Source of the DNA: an uncultured bacterium
Lineage (GTDB): Bacteria; Pseudomonadota; Alphaproteobacteria; Sphingomonadales; Sphingomonadaceae
Reading direction: 5' to 3'
NCBI GenBank assembly: GCA_942636505.2
Contig: CALOGB020000126.1
Span: 124,001-188,000 of the forward strand
Length of the DNA stretch: 64,000 nt
Shown here: positions 18,201 through 26,085 of the stretch, piece after piece
Position numbering within the stretch: the first letter of the stretch is position 1
Layout: each line of letters begins with the position of its first letter
Position numbers and translations under genes: made by a program
Notes under the pieces: generated by a model
What the model was told of the DNA's origin: nothing
Database searches by the model: none
What the model saw: the letters and a program-made list of their open reading frames with translations, nothing else

Positions 18201-18372
18201 CGGCGGTTCGGTGAACCTGACCAAGCAGGTCAGCATGTTCTTCAAGGTCGACAATCTGTTCGATCACGATCCGGAGCCCGCGCCGCAGACCAATACCGGC
18301 CTGGACGTGAACCCGGCCCTGTACGACACGCTCGGCCGCTTCTACCGCTTGGGCGTCCGCGCCCGGTTCTGA
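15295..18372 (+). CDS. TonB-dependent receptor (carbohydrate-type, large)
   Basis: About 1025 residues, longer than iron receptors and typical of sphingomonad and Caulobacter receptors for oligosaccharides. It has a signal peptide ending near PAAAQT, a Pro/Ala-rich spacer, a TonB-box-like DIVVTGSRI, and a plug domain (about residues 75-210, with SLRGLGPIRTLTLLDGQRVV and GGASASYGSDAVGGVVNFIT). The long barrel contains several Cys pairs in extracellular loops and ends GVRARF. An AAGGGGA before the ATG at 15295 fixes the start. Given the uronate and xylan genes around it, the ligand is probably a sugar-acid-containing oligomer. It is convergent with the SMP-30 gene. Confidence 0.93.
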   Translation: MNKVTRGRRSVGSFNVNATSMIVLATALLCAPAAAQTIAPPSDLPASTQSADPAAPPQTLTPQTAAEEQAAPDKDIVVTGSRIVSSGYNAPTPTTVIGEDQILKNAQPNIFNAVAQLPSLQGSTGASTGTFSTSSGTQGLSSFSLRGLGPIRTLTLLDGQRVVGANVSGVPDISMFPQLLVKRVDVVTGGASASYGSDAVGGVVNFITDTRFKGFKANVQGGITNYGDDKQGLVQAAFGTSLFGDKLHLIVSGEYDDEDGVGPGDFGTDLAKGRDWYRATTLVNTGQTNNGLPQFNYRDYAQPYQYARFGLINNGPLQGIAFDQNGAPYNFNYGSNGVPVRNVPNNNAPAGVTGCFPGNSFCVGGDLSGAPGSGASLKSSLERLNGFGRIGFDFAENNEAYVTVNIAQVKTSNQPSPGYNRASLTVQCANPFLPQLVRDRCATAINPATNTVGITQFGFGTSNGNFPDPLVQTDRRQYRFVGGLKGKFEIGGTPWNYDTYYEHGITLAAIDVDNTVLQPRYVAATNAITLNGAIVCADPVARAAGCQPINIFGGAVPSASALAYVTPANGPLQRTKLTQDVASLNFSGEPLNLWAGPLAVAFGGEYRREFYRVHGDPYGAGVTALSPNSTAYPADPLLNSALGSNWAAGNYKNGRGKYEVYEGFLELNLPLFNSEAIGRANLNGAGRVTHYSTSGTVWAWKAGGTWDTPLDGIRLRAVTSRDVRAPNLSELFAAPTVTTLPNFTNPFPPAGGVQAFQNTIGNPNLKPEIARNTEVGIVLSHPSWAPGLGLSFDYYKIKLDGVVSTLSPDQIVRFCFEGNQAFCGGFVLNSPTQGGNFINVQPFNLASWKTSGFDIEASYQWKKPLGIPGNFTLRVLGTHVKEFLVDAGIAGVDVVDQAGANNGATPDWKWLATQSYDNDVFSLNLQERWFSDGVFGNQYVVCTSACPASTANHPTIDYNKMKGAFYIDLGGSVNLTKQVSMFFKVDNLFDHDPEPAPQTNTGLDVNPALYDTLGRFYRLGVRARF

Positions 18373-18381
18373 TCGACTTGT

Positions 18382-18405
18382 CCCCGGTAGCGGTTGCTAT
18401 CGGGG
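18382..18405. terminator. Hairpin after the TonB receptor gene
   Basis: CCCCGGTAGC (18382-18391) pairs with GCTATCGGGG (18396-18405) through a four-base loop, with one G-U pair. It lies 10 bases after the receptor stop. No U tract follows, so this may be a weak or Rho-assisted terminator. Confidence 0.4.
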
Positions 18406-18457
18406 GAACAGTAGCGCCGCAGGACCCGTATAAACCCATCGATTTCAAAGCGTCGCC

Positions 18458-18559
18458 CTCCCCGGCGAAGGCCGGGGTCCAGTTGGGAGGGTCGACGTAA
18501 CGAAGGCGCGTCCGTCGTTACCTTCGTTCCCCACCTGGGCCCCGGCCTTCGCCGGGGAG
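18458..18559. repeat. Palindromic repeat pair, family A
   Basis: Two inverted units (18458-18487 and 18530-18559), each itself a GC palindrome of the CCCCGGCGAAGGCCGGGG type followed by TCCAG/CCCAG, agree at 28 of 30 positions as reverse complements. A smaller inverted pair (AACGAAGG/CCTTCGTT) is nested between them. The same architecture recurs at 39887-39975 and 55152-55250. Confidence 0.85.
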
Positions 18560-18601
18560 GTTCTTTCGCTAGACAAGTATGAGCCCGCCGAGTTCCGGCG
18601 A

Positions 18602-19657
18602 TCAGCCCTCGCTTTGCCAACCCGCACGGAGCGGCAGGCGCAGAACGCGGTCGTTCGCGGTCATGAACAACGCCCGCCCCCGTTCCCCGAACGCGCAGTT
18701 GGCGATCGGCGCGCCGGTCGTCACCAGCGCGAGCGGCTCCGCATCGGGCGTCATGAACATCATCCCGCCGGGCACCGAGCACACCAGCGTTCCATCCCGC
18801 GCGACCTTCATGCCGTCGGGCAACCCCGCCCCGCCCCGCGCCTTCATCGCCTTGGCATCGAGCAGCACCCGGGCATTGCGCACGCCCTTGGCATCGAGAT
18901 CGTAGACCATGATCCGCGGCGCGGCTTCGTCCGATACCGACACGTAGAGCCGCGTTTCGTCGGGGGACAGCGCGATGCCGTTCGGTCGCGTCAGGCCGCC
19001 CTCCAGCAGTTCGACCACGCCACCAGGGCGCAGCCGATAGACGCCGTTCACCGACATTTCCTTCAGCGGCGACGTATCGCCTTCGGTCAGGCCGTAGGGC
19101 GGATCGGTGAAGTAGATCGCCCCATCGCGCGCCACATGCATGTCATTCGGGCTGTTGAACCGCTTTCCCTGATAACGGTCGACCACCACCTCGCGTCGCC
19201 GCGTAACCAGATCGACCCGGTCGATCGAACGCCCGCCACTGTTCGCGATCAGCAACCGCCCCTCGCGGTCGAGCGTCAGTCCGTTCGCACCAGGCTCGCG
19301 GATCAGCTTCGGATCGGTGTCCCTTGCCCCCGACGGATCGAGGAACGGCACGGGGGGGCCACCCTTGTGCCAGCGACGAACGATATTGGAAGGCGGATCG
19401 GAGAACAGCAGAAATTGGCCGGCTTCCACCCATACCGGCCCCTCCGCCCAGCGAATGCCGGTCGCGATCGTCTCGACCCGCGTGCCGGGCGCGACCATCC
19501 GGTCGAACGCGGGCGACAGACGCTGGATGCGCGGCTCGGCGGCGGCTCCAGCACCAAAAGCAGGCGCGGCGACCATCGCCATCGCTCCGAAAAGAATGTC
19601 GCGACGTCCCGGCTGGAACGCTTTCTTCGCGCAACGCTCGAGGCCGGGCTGCTTCAT
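18602..19657 (-). CDS. SMP-30/gluconolactonase-family protein
   Basis: A protein of 351 residues with a Tat-like N-terminus (GRRDILFGAMAMVAAPAFG), so probably periplasmic. The six-bladed propeller follows, with the family metal and active-site motifs: EGPVW (Glu ligand, about residue 70), ANGLTLDREGRLLIA, NSPNDMHVARDGAIYFTDPPYG, and PNGIALSPDETRLYVSVSD. It should open a sugar lactone such as gluconolactone or an aldobiouronolactone. Its ATG overlaps the uxaC stop by four bases, so it is the last gene of the glucuronate operon, which supports a sugar-acid substrate. Confidence 0.9.
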   Translation of the reverse strand: MKQPGLERCAKKAFQPGRRDILFGAMAMVAAPAFGAGAAAEPRIQRLSPAFDRMVAPGTRVETIATGIRWAEGPVWVEAGQFLLFSDPPSNIVRRWHKGGPPVPFLDPSGARDTDPKLIREPGANGLTLDREGRLLIANSGGRSIDRVDLVTRRREVVVDRYQGKRFNSPNDMHVARDGAIYFTDPPYGLTEGDTSPLKEMSVNGVYRLRPGGVVELLEGGLTRPNGIALSPDETRLYVSVSDEAAPRIMVYDLDAKGVRNARVLLDAKAMKARGGAGLPDGMKVARDGTLVCSVPGGMMFMTPDAEPLALVTTGAPIANCAFGERGRALFMTANDRVLRLPLRAGWQSEG

Positions 19658-21066
19658 AGTCGATAGGCTTGCTTGACGAGGTCGTAGGCAAGCGCACGGG
19701 CGACCTCGTGCGCTTCATCCTCTTCGAGCCGGTGTTCGGCGACGAGTTTCGCGAGGAACGCGCAGTCCATCCGGCGCGCGACGTCGTGCCGCGCGGGGAT
19801 CGACAGGAAGGCGCGCGTGTCGTCGTTGAAGCCGACCGTGTTGTAGAAGCCGGCGGTCTCGGTCGCGCGTTCGCGGAACCGGCGCATGCCCTCCGGGCTA
19901 TCGTGGAACCACCAGGGAGGGCCGAGCCGCAGCGACGGGTAATGCCCGGCGAGCGGGGCGAGTTCGCGCGAGTAGGTGTCCTCGTCCAGCGTGAAGAGGA
20001 TCAGCGTGAGCCGGGGGTCGTTGCCGAACCGGTCGAGCAATGGTTTCAGCGCGCGGACGAATTCGCCGGGCAGCGGGATGTCGCCGCCCTTGTCGCGGCC
20101 GAAACGTGCCAGCACCGAGGCGTTGTGGCTGCGCGAGACGGCAGGGTGAAGCTGCATCACCATACCGTCCTCAACCGACATAGCTGCCATCTCGGTCAGC
20201 ATCTGCGCGCGGAAGAGTTCCGCGTCGGCAGCGGTCGGTTGGGCCATCACACGGGCATAGAGCGCCTCGGCTTCGGCGGTTGTAAGGTCCGCGGTCGCGG
20301 CCGAAGGGTGGCCGTGATCGGTCGAGGTCGCGCCGGCATCGCGGAAGCGCACGCGGTGGAAACGATGCGCGGCGAGATAGCCCGCATAGCTGCCGACATC
20401 TGCGTTAGCAGTCTCACCGAAGCGGCGGACGTTGGCGGCGAAGCCCGGCGTCTCGGGATCGACGACCGGGTCGGGACGATAGGCGGTGACGACGCGGCCA
20501 TTCCAGTCGCTCGCGCGGATCGCCGCATGGTGTTCGAGCGGGTCGAGCGGGCTTTCGGTCGTGGCGATCAGTTCGATGCCGAACCGGTCGAACAGCGCGC
20601 GCGGGCGGAAGTCGGGCGTCTTCAGCGTGGCATCGATGATGTCGTAATACAGGTCCGCGGTTGCGGGTTCGAGGCGGACGTCGATCTCGAACGCCTCGGC
20701 GAACACCCAGTCGAGCCACATCCGCGATGGGGTGCCGCGGAACAGATGGTAGTTCGCTGCGAAGATCTTCCAGATCGAGCGCGGATCGGTCTCCGTCATG
20801 CTGCCATCGACCGTCGGCACACCGAGCGCATCGAGCGGCACGCCTTGGCTGTAGAGCATCCGGAACACATAATGATCGGGGACGATCAGCAGCGAGGCAG
20901 GGTCGCTGAACGCCTCGTTCCGCGCGAACCATACCGGATCGGTATGCCCGTGCGGGCTGACGATCGGCAGGTCCTTCACGCCCGCATGCAGCGCGCGGGC
21001 GATGTCGCGGGTACGGCCGTCGCTGGGAAAGAGGCGATCGGGATGGAGGCGTAGCGGATGGGTCAT
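19654..21066 (-). CDS. uxaC: Glucuronate/uronate isomerase
   Basis: Converts D-glucuronate to D-fructuronate (or galacturonate to tagaturonate), the first step of hexuronate breakdown. A protein of 470 residues, the usual UxaC length. It carries the amidohydrolase-like HGHTDP metal motif near residue 37, DHYVFRMLYSQGVP, a RMWLDWVFAEAF segment, and near the C-terminus PPWWFHDSPEGMRRFRE and NTVGFNDDTRAFLSIPARHDVARR. The ATG at 21064-21066 overlaps the MFS gene by four bases, which fixes the start although the frame is open further upstream. Cytoplasmic. Confidence 0.95.
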   Translation of the reverse strand: MTHPLRLHPDRLFPSDGRTRDIARALHAGVKDLPIVSPHGHTDPVWFARNEAFSDPASLLIVPDHYVFRMLYSQGVPLDALGVPTVDGSMTETDPRSIWKIFAANYHLFRGTPSRMWLDWVFAEAFEIDVRLEPATADLYYDIIDATLKTPDFRPRALFDRFGIELIATTESPLDPLEHHAAIRASDWNGRVVTAYRPDPVVDPETPGFAANVRRFGETANADVGSYAGYLAAHRFHRVRFRDAGATSTDHGHPSAATADLTTAEAEALYARVMAQPTAADAELFRAQMLTEMAAMSVEDGMVMQLHPAVSRSHNASVLARFGRDKGGDIPLPGEFVRALKPLLDRFGNDPRLTLILFTLDEDTYSRELAPLAGHYPSLRLGPPWWFHDSPEGMRRFRERATETAGFYNTVGFNDDTRAFLSIPARHDVARRMDCAFLAKLVAEHRLEEDEAHEVARALAYDLVKQAYRL

Positions 21067-22352
21067 GCGAGGCGTTCCGGATCGACGGGAGTATAGTGCG
21101 GTACGAGCAGGTGGATAACCAGCAACGCGACAAGATAGGCGCATCCGGCCACCACGAAGATCGGACCATAGCTGCCGACGCCCGCCAGGATCGTGCCCGC
21201 GAATTTGGCCATCAGCATGCCGCCGCACGCTCCCGCCAGCCCGCCGAGACCGATCACCGATCCGCCCATGCCGCGCGGAAACAGGTCGCCGGGGATCGCG
21301 TACACATTGGCGGAGAAGCCCTGGTGACACGCACAGGCGAGGCCGATCGCCGCGACCGCCCACCACAATCCCGGTGCCTGTGCAGCGAAGATGATCGGCA
21401 GCGCGAACAACGCGCAGGCGAACAACGCGGTCTTGCGGGCACGGTTGGGCGTCTGGCCGCGTGCCAGCAGCCGCGATGAGAACCAGCCGCCAGCGACCGA
21501 TCCGACATCCGCCAGCACGTACACCGCGACCAGCGGCGGACCGAAATCGAGCATCTTCACGCCGTATTGCCGGTTGAAGAAATCGGGCAGCCAGAACAGG
21601 AAGGTCCACCACACCGGATCGATCAGGAACCGGCCAAGCATGTACGCCCAGGTCTGTCGCAACCGCAGCAGGGTGCGCCAGCGAACCGGCTTGGCGGCGG
21701 GCACCGGGTCGGCCTCGATCCAGGCCAGTTCCTCGGGCGTGATGCGCGGATGCTTGCGCGGCGATCGGTAGAAGGCGAGCCATGCCACTAGCCAGATCAC
21801 CGTCAGCGCGCCGGTCGCGACGAACGCCATCCGCCAGCCGAACGTTACCGCGATCACTGGCACGATCAACGGCGTGAGGATCGCGCCGACGTTCGAACCC
21901 GCGTTGAAAATGCCGATCGCCAGCGCGCGTTCGCGTTGCGGAAACCATTCGTTCGCAGCGGCGAGTGCGGCGGGGAACGCACCGGCCTCACCGATCGCGA
22001 GTGGGATACGCGCGAAGATCATCATTCCCGCGCTGGTGAACAGCGCGTGCGCGACATGGCCGATCGTCCACAGCGTCACCGCGACCGCATAGCCGATCTT
22101 CGCGCCGACCCGGTCGACGAACCGCCCGAACAGGACATAGGCGATGCCGTAGGCGGCCTGGAATGCGATCGCGAGATCGGCATAGCCCTGCTCGCTCCAG
22201 TCATAGCGCGCCTGGAGTTCGGGTTTGAGCACCGGCAGCACGAGCCGGTCGATATAGCTGAGCGCGACGGCGGCGAAGAGCAGCGCGCAGACGATCCACC
22301 GCACTTTCCCGCGCGGCTTCTCGGTCGCGGCGGCGGCGGTCACCAGTTGCAC
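21063..22352 (-). CDS. exuT: Hexuronate transporter, ExuT-type MFS
   Basis: Twelve-helix MFS symporter of the anion:cation symporter family (429 aa). It has the helix 1 motif [15 protein letters not shown], the loop 2-3 motif [30 protein letters not shown] and a second half with [21 protein letters not shown], typical of hexuronate and aldohexonate transporters. It sits between manD and uxaC, so glucuronate is the expected substrate. The GTG at 22352 is nine bases after GAGGA and overlaps manD by 13 bases; a second GTG at 22343 would overlap by four but lacks that spacing. Confidence 0.9.
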   Translation of the reverse strand: MQLVTAAAATEKPRGKVRWIVCALLFAAVALSYIDRLVLPVLKPELQARYDWSEQGYADLAIAFQAAYGIAYVLFGRFVDRVGAKIGYAVAVTLWTIGHVAHALFTSAGMMIFARIPLAIGEAGAFPAALAAANEWFPQRERALAIGIFNAGSNVGAILTPLIVPVIAVTFGWRMAFVATGALTVIWLVAWLAFYRSPRKHPRITPEELAWIEADPVPAAKPVRWRTLLRLRQTWAYMLGRFLIDPVWWTFLFWLPDFFNRQYGVKMLDFGPPLVAVYVLADVGSVAGGWFSSRLLARGQTPNRARKTALFACALFALPIIFAAQAPGLWWAVAAIGLACACHQGFSANVYAIPGDLFPRGMGGSVIGLGGLAGACGGMLMAKFAGTILAGVGSYGPIFVVAGCAYLVALLVIHLLVPHYTPVDPERLA

Positions 22353-23551
22353 AGCGTGCCATCCTCGAGACGCGCGACCGGGAGATACGCGCGCTTATAG
22401 TCGTAGGTCGCAGCAAGATCCTCGTCGATGTCGACGCCGAGCCCCGGCGCCTCCCCCGGATGCATCATCCCGTCGTCGAAACTGTACGCATGCGGGAATA
22501 CGGCATCCGTTTCGTCGGTGTGCGGCATATGCTCCTGCACGCCGAAATTGGGGATCGACAGCCCGAAGTGCAGCGCCGCCGCCATCGCCACCGGCGACAG
22601 GTCGGTCGCGCCATGGCACCCCGTCCGCACCTGATACAGGTCGGCAAGCGACGCTATCCGGCGCAGGTGCGTGATGCCGCCGGCATGGACGACGGTCGCG
22701 CGGATATAGTCGATCAGCTGGTTCTGGATCAGATCCTTCGCGTCCCAGATCGAATTGAACACCTCGCCCACCGCGATCGGCGTCGTCGTGTGGTGACGGA
22801 TCAACTTGAACGCCTCCTGGTTCTCGGCCGGCGTCGGGTCCTCGATCCAGAAGAGGTTGTACGGCTCCAGCGCCTTGCCGAGCCGCCCCGCCTCGATCGG
22901 CGTCAGCCGGTGGTGGATGTCGTGGAGCAGATGCACGTCCCAGCCCATCGCCTCGCGCGCCGCCTTGAACAGTTCGGGGACGACACGGAGGTATTTCTCG
23001 GTCGACCAAACGCTCTCGCTCGGCAGGTCGGCGTCGGCGGGTTCGTAGCGCGCGCCGTGCTTGGCGACGCCGTAGGTCGAGGCGAGCCCCGGTACGCCGC
23101 ATTGCAACCGGATCGCCTTGTATCCCTTGGCCTGCGCTGCCTTCGCGACCGTGATCGTATCCTCGATCGTCGTGCCGTTGGCGTGAGCGTAGACCATGCA
23201 CGCATCGCGCGCCGCCCCGCCCAGCAACTGGTACACCGGCATGCCCGCAAGCTTGCCCTTGATGTCCCAGAGCGCGGTGTCGACTGCGGCGATCGCCGCC
23301 ATCGTCACTGGCCCGCGCCGCCAGTACGCGCCCTTGTAGAGATACTGCCAGACGTCCTCGATCCGGTGCGCGTCGCGACCGATCAGGCACGGCACGACGT
23401 GATCAGTCAGGTAGCTGGCGACGCTGAGTTCGCGGCCATTGAGCGTGGCATCGCCGAGCCCGGTGGTGCCGTCGTCGCATTCGATCTTCAGCGTGACAAA
23501 ATTGCGTCCCGGACAGGTGACGATGACGCGGGCGGAAACGATCTTGGGCAT
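22340..23551 (-). CDS. manD: D-mannonate dehydratase, ManD type (enolase superfamily)
   Basis: Dehydrates D-mannonate to 2-keto-3-deoxygluconate. A protein of 403 residues. Metal ligands D211, E237 and E263, the His of the H/D pair H213, and the R148/Y160 pair that defines ManD all fall one residue after the positions known for the Novosphingobium ManD enzyme. The N-terminal capping domain begins [17 protein letters not shown], and the C-terminus ends in the conserved Trp. This is an isofunctional replacement for the unrelated UxuA. Ten bases separate it from the GH3 gene, and it overlaps exuT. Confidence 0.95.
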   Translation of the reverse strand: MPKIVSARVIVTCPGRNFVTLKIECDDGTTGLGDATLNGRELSVASYLTDHVVPCLIGRDAHRIEDVWQYLYKGAYWRRGPVTMAAIAAVDTALWDIKGKLAGMPVYQLLGGAARDACMVYAHANGTTIEDTITVAKAAQAKGYKAIRLQCGVPGLASTYGVAKHGARYEPADADLPSESVWSTEKYLRVVPELFKAAREAMGWDVHLLHDIHHRLTPIEAGRLGKALEPYNLFWIEDPTPAENQEAFKLIRHHTTTPIAVGEVFNSIWDAKDLIQNQLIDYIRATVVHAGGITHLRRIASLADLYQVRTGCHGATDLSPVAMAAALHFGLSIPNFGVQEHMPHTDETDAVFPHAYSFDDGMMHPGEAPGLGVDIDEDLAATYDYKRAYLPVARLEDGTLCNW

Positions 23552-23561
23552 CGCGGGTCCT

Positions 23562-25970
23562 TCAGGCGATTTCGAGGATGGCGGATTTCAGCTGTGCCGA
23601 ACTCGGCCCGGCCATGATCGTGAAGAGGCCGGGCTCGACGACCTCGCGCATATCGACGTCCCACAACGCGAAGGCGTCGGGGCCGAGCGTGAAGCGCAAC
23701 GTCCGCCGCTCGCCGGGTGCGAGCGTCACGCGTTCGAAGCCCTTCAGCTCCATCACCGGTCGGGCGACCGACGACACTTGGTCGCGGACATATAGCTGCA
23801 CGACCTCGTCGCCGGCGCGTTGGCCGATATTGGCGACGTCGACCTCGACACCGACGCTGCCGGCGATGCCGATCTTCGCTGCCGACAGCCGCGGTGCGCT
23901 GACCTCGAAGCGGGTGTAGCTGAGGCCGTGCCCGAACGGGAACAACGGCGCCGTTTCCGCGAACAGGTAGCCGCGCTGCGTCGACGGCTTGCGGTTGTAA
24001 TAGAACGGCACCTGGCCGACTTCGCGCACCACGGTCACGGGCAGCTTTGCGCCCGGATTGATCCGCCCGAACAGCGCCTCGGCCATCGCCGTGCCGCCCT
24101 CCTGCCCCGGATACCAGCATTCGAGCACCGCGTTCGCCTTCGCCATCACGCCCGGCCAGCTCGGCGGACGCCCGTTGATCGCCGCGATCACGATCGGCTT
24201 GCCCAGCGCATGCAGCGCGTCGAACAGCGCGTTCTGCTCGCCGAGCAGGTCCAGTGTGGTGCGATCGCCCAGGTGATTAGCCGAGAACCCCTCGCGGCTG
24301 GTCTGCTCGGTATCGCCGATCGCGAGGATGATCGTGTCGGCACCGCGTGCGACCTCGACCGCCTCGGCGATCAGCGCGCGGTTCTTGGCGGGATCGGCGA
24401 GCAGCACCGCGTCCTGCGACCGGTCCTCGCTCTGGGTGATGAACACGCCCTGCGCATGGACGATCGTCGCCGCGCCGCCGACCAGTGCACGCACACCGTC
24501 GAGCAGCGACACCGCCTGCCGCGGCGGAGCGGAATAGCCGCCGAGCCGCGCGATCGCGGCATTGGGCCCGATCACGGCGATCTTGCCCTTCGGCGCGAGC
24601 GGCAGCGTGCCGTCGTTGGTCAGCAGGCACATCGATTTGCGGGCAGCCTCCAGCGCGACGCCGCGCGCTTCCGCGTTACCGATCAGGCGAGCGGCGACGC
24701 GGGGATCGACCACCGGCTCCTCGAACAAGCCGGCGCGGAACTTCAATGCCAGCATGCGCGCGCAGGCGGCGTCTACCTGTGCGATCGGCACCGTCCCCGC
24801 GCGCACCTGGGCGGGAAGCGTGCGGTAGGCCAGGCCGTCGGGCAGCGCGCTGTCGACCCCGGCTGCCAAAGCCAGTTTCGCCGCCCCGTTCAGGTCGCGC
24901 GCAATGTGGTGGATCGTGTCGAGTTCTTCGATTGCGCCGTAATCGCTGACGATCGCACCCGAAAACCCCCATTCGCCGCGCAGCACATCGCCCAGCAGCC
25001 AGTGGTTCGCATGGCTCGGCACGCCGTCGATCTCGTTATACGATGGCATCACCGCGCCGATCCCGGTCCGCGTCACGACCGCGCGAAACGGCGGGAAGAA
25101 GCTCTCGCGCAGTTCGCGCTCGCCGATCGGTGCGGGGCCGATATTGTTGCCCGCCTGGGGCTGGCCGTGGCCGGTCATATGCTTCAGCGTCGCGAAAACC
25201 TTGCCCGGCGCCAGCGTCGTGCTGTCGCCCTGCAGGCCCTCGACCGCGGCGACCCCCATCTCGCCGCACAGATACGGATCCTCGCCAAACGTCTCCTCTA
25301 TCCGGCCCCAGCGCGGATCGCGGGCGATGTCGACGACCGGCGACAGCGAGAGGTGGCTGCCGTGCGCGCGCACCTCGCGACCGATGATCGCCTGTCCGCG
25401 GCGCATCAGGTCGCGGTCGAAGCTGCCTGCCATGCCGATCGCCTGCGGAAACATCGTCGCGTCGGGCGCCATGTAGCCGTGCAGCGATTCCTCGTGGAAG
25501 ATCACCGGGATGCCGAGCCGCGTGCCCCGCGCCCAGCGCTGGACCGCGTTGACGAACGCAATCGTCGAAGCCGTCCCCCGCCACGCGGCCCCAGTGCCGC
25601 CCGCCGTCACCGCGATCGACGGCCCGCCGCGCTTGTCGGACGGCCGCGTGACCTGCCCGAACCCCGCCGGATACGCCGCGGTCGCGCGCGCCGGATCGAA
25701 ATCGAGCCCACCCTGCACCATCACGTCAGCCTTGGTCGCCCACAGGGAAATGGTCTGGCCAACTTTCTCCTCCAGCGTCATGCGCGCCATCAGGTCGCGG
25801 ACGCGAAGATCGACCGGCGCGCGGGGATCGCGGTAGGTGGGTGACGCGGTAGCGGCGTACGCAACGCCGGGAATGAGCCCTGAGATGGAGACCGAGCCGA
25901 GCAGCCCAAAAAGGTCGCGCCGCGTCGGCATCAAGGTCGGCGCGCTCCCTGCTGTCTTCGTATCGGCCAA
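23562..25970 (-). CDS. Glycoside hydrolase family 3, probable beta-xylosidase/glucosidase
   Basis: Exported GH3 exo-hydrolase (802 aa). A Tat signal ([10 protein letters not shown], residues 16-25) is followed by the TIM-barrel domain with [12 protein letters not shown] (the KH motif) and the nucleophile D343 in IVSDYGA. The alpha/beta sandwich domain begins near residue 430 ([14 protein letters not shown]), and a fibronectin-III-like C-terminal domain follows ([15 protein letters not shown]). The SDY rather than SDW context and the position in the operon favour xylo-oligosaccharides. The start is a TTG at 25970 with AGGAGA six bases upstream, a good ribosome site for a rare start codon. First gene of the five-gene glucuronate operon. 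Confidence 0.92.
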   Translation of the reverse strand: MADTKTAGSAPTLMPTRRDLFGLLGSVSISGLIPGVAYAATASPTYRDPRAPVDLRVRDLMARMTLEEKVGQTISLWATKADVMVQGGLDFDPARATAAYPAGFGQVTRPSDKRGGPSIAVTAGGTGAAWRGTASTIAFVNAVQRWARGTRLGIPVIFHEESLHGYMAPDATMFPQAIGMAGSFDRDLMRRGQAIIGREVRAHGSHLSLSPVVDIARDPRWGRIEETFGEDPYLCGEMGVAAVEGLQGDSTTLAPGKVFATLKHMTGHGQPQAGNNIGPAPIGERELRESFFPPFRAVVTRTGIGAVMPSYNEIDGVPSHANHWLLGDVLRGEWGFSGAIVSDYGAIEELDTIHHIARDLNGAAKLALAAGVDSALPDGLAYRTLPAQVRAGTVPIAQVDAACARMLALKFRAGLFEEPVVDPRVAARLIGNAEARGVALEAARKSMCLLTNDGTLPLAPKGKIAVIGPNAAIARLGGYSAPPRQAVSLLDGVRALVGGAATIVHAQGVFITQSEDRSQDAVLLADPAKNRALIAEAVEVARGADTIILAIGDTEQTSREGFSANHLGDRTTLDLLGEQNALFDALHALGKPIVIAAINGRPPSWPGVMAKANAVLECWYPGQEGGTAMAEALFGRINPGAKLPVTVVREVGQVPFYYNRKPSTQRGYLFAETAPLFPFGHGLSYTRFEVSAPRLSAAKIGIAGSVGVEVDVANIGQRAGDEVVQLYVRDQVSSVARPVMELKGFERVTLAPGERRTLRFTLGPDAFALWDVDMREVVEPGLFTIMAGPSSAQLKSAILEIA

Positions 25971-26018
25971 GATTATCTCCTAATGTGAAACGTGGCATTG
26001 CTGTCGAAGCCATCGTCG

Positions 26019-26032
26019 TGATAGCGATAACA
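26019..26032. promoter_or_regulatory. LacI-family operator-like palindrome in the GH3/GH67 divergent promoter
   Basis: The 14-base sequence TGATAGCGATAACA fits the general LacI-family operator pattern TGnnAnCGnTnnCA with a central CG. It lies between divergent genes, 49 bases before the GH3 start and 54 before the GH67 start, where one repressor could control both. No LacI-family gene is in the window. Confidence 0.5.
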
Positions 26033-26085
26033 TGGCTGATCATCCGCGATCCTGTCAATGTGGTGCGGAACGGCGGGAGAGGATT

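Noticed and set aside
21067..21948. N-terminal extension of uxaC in the same frame
   Set aside because: It overlaps exuT, is low complexity, and UxaC homology starts exactly at the ATG at 21066.
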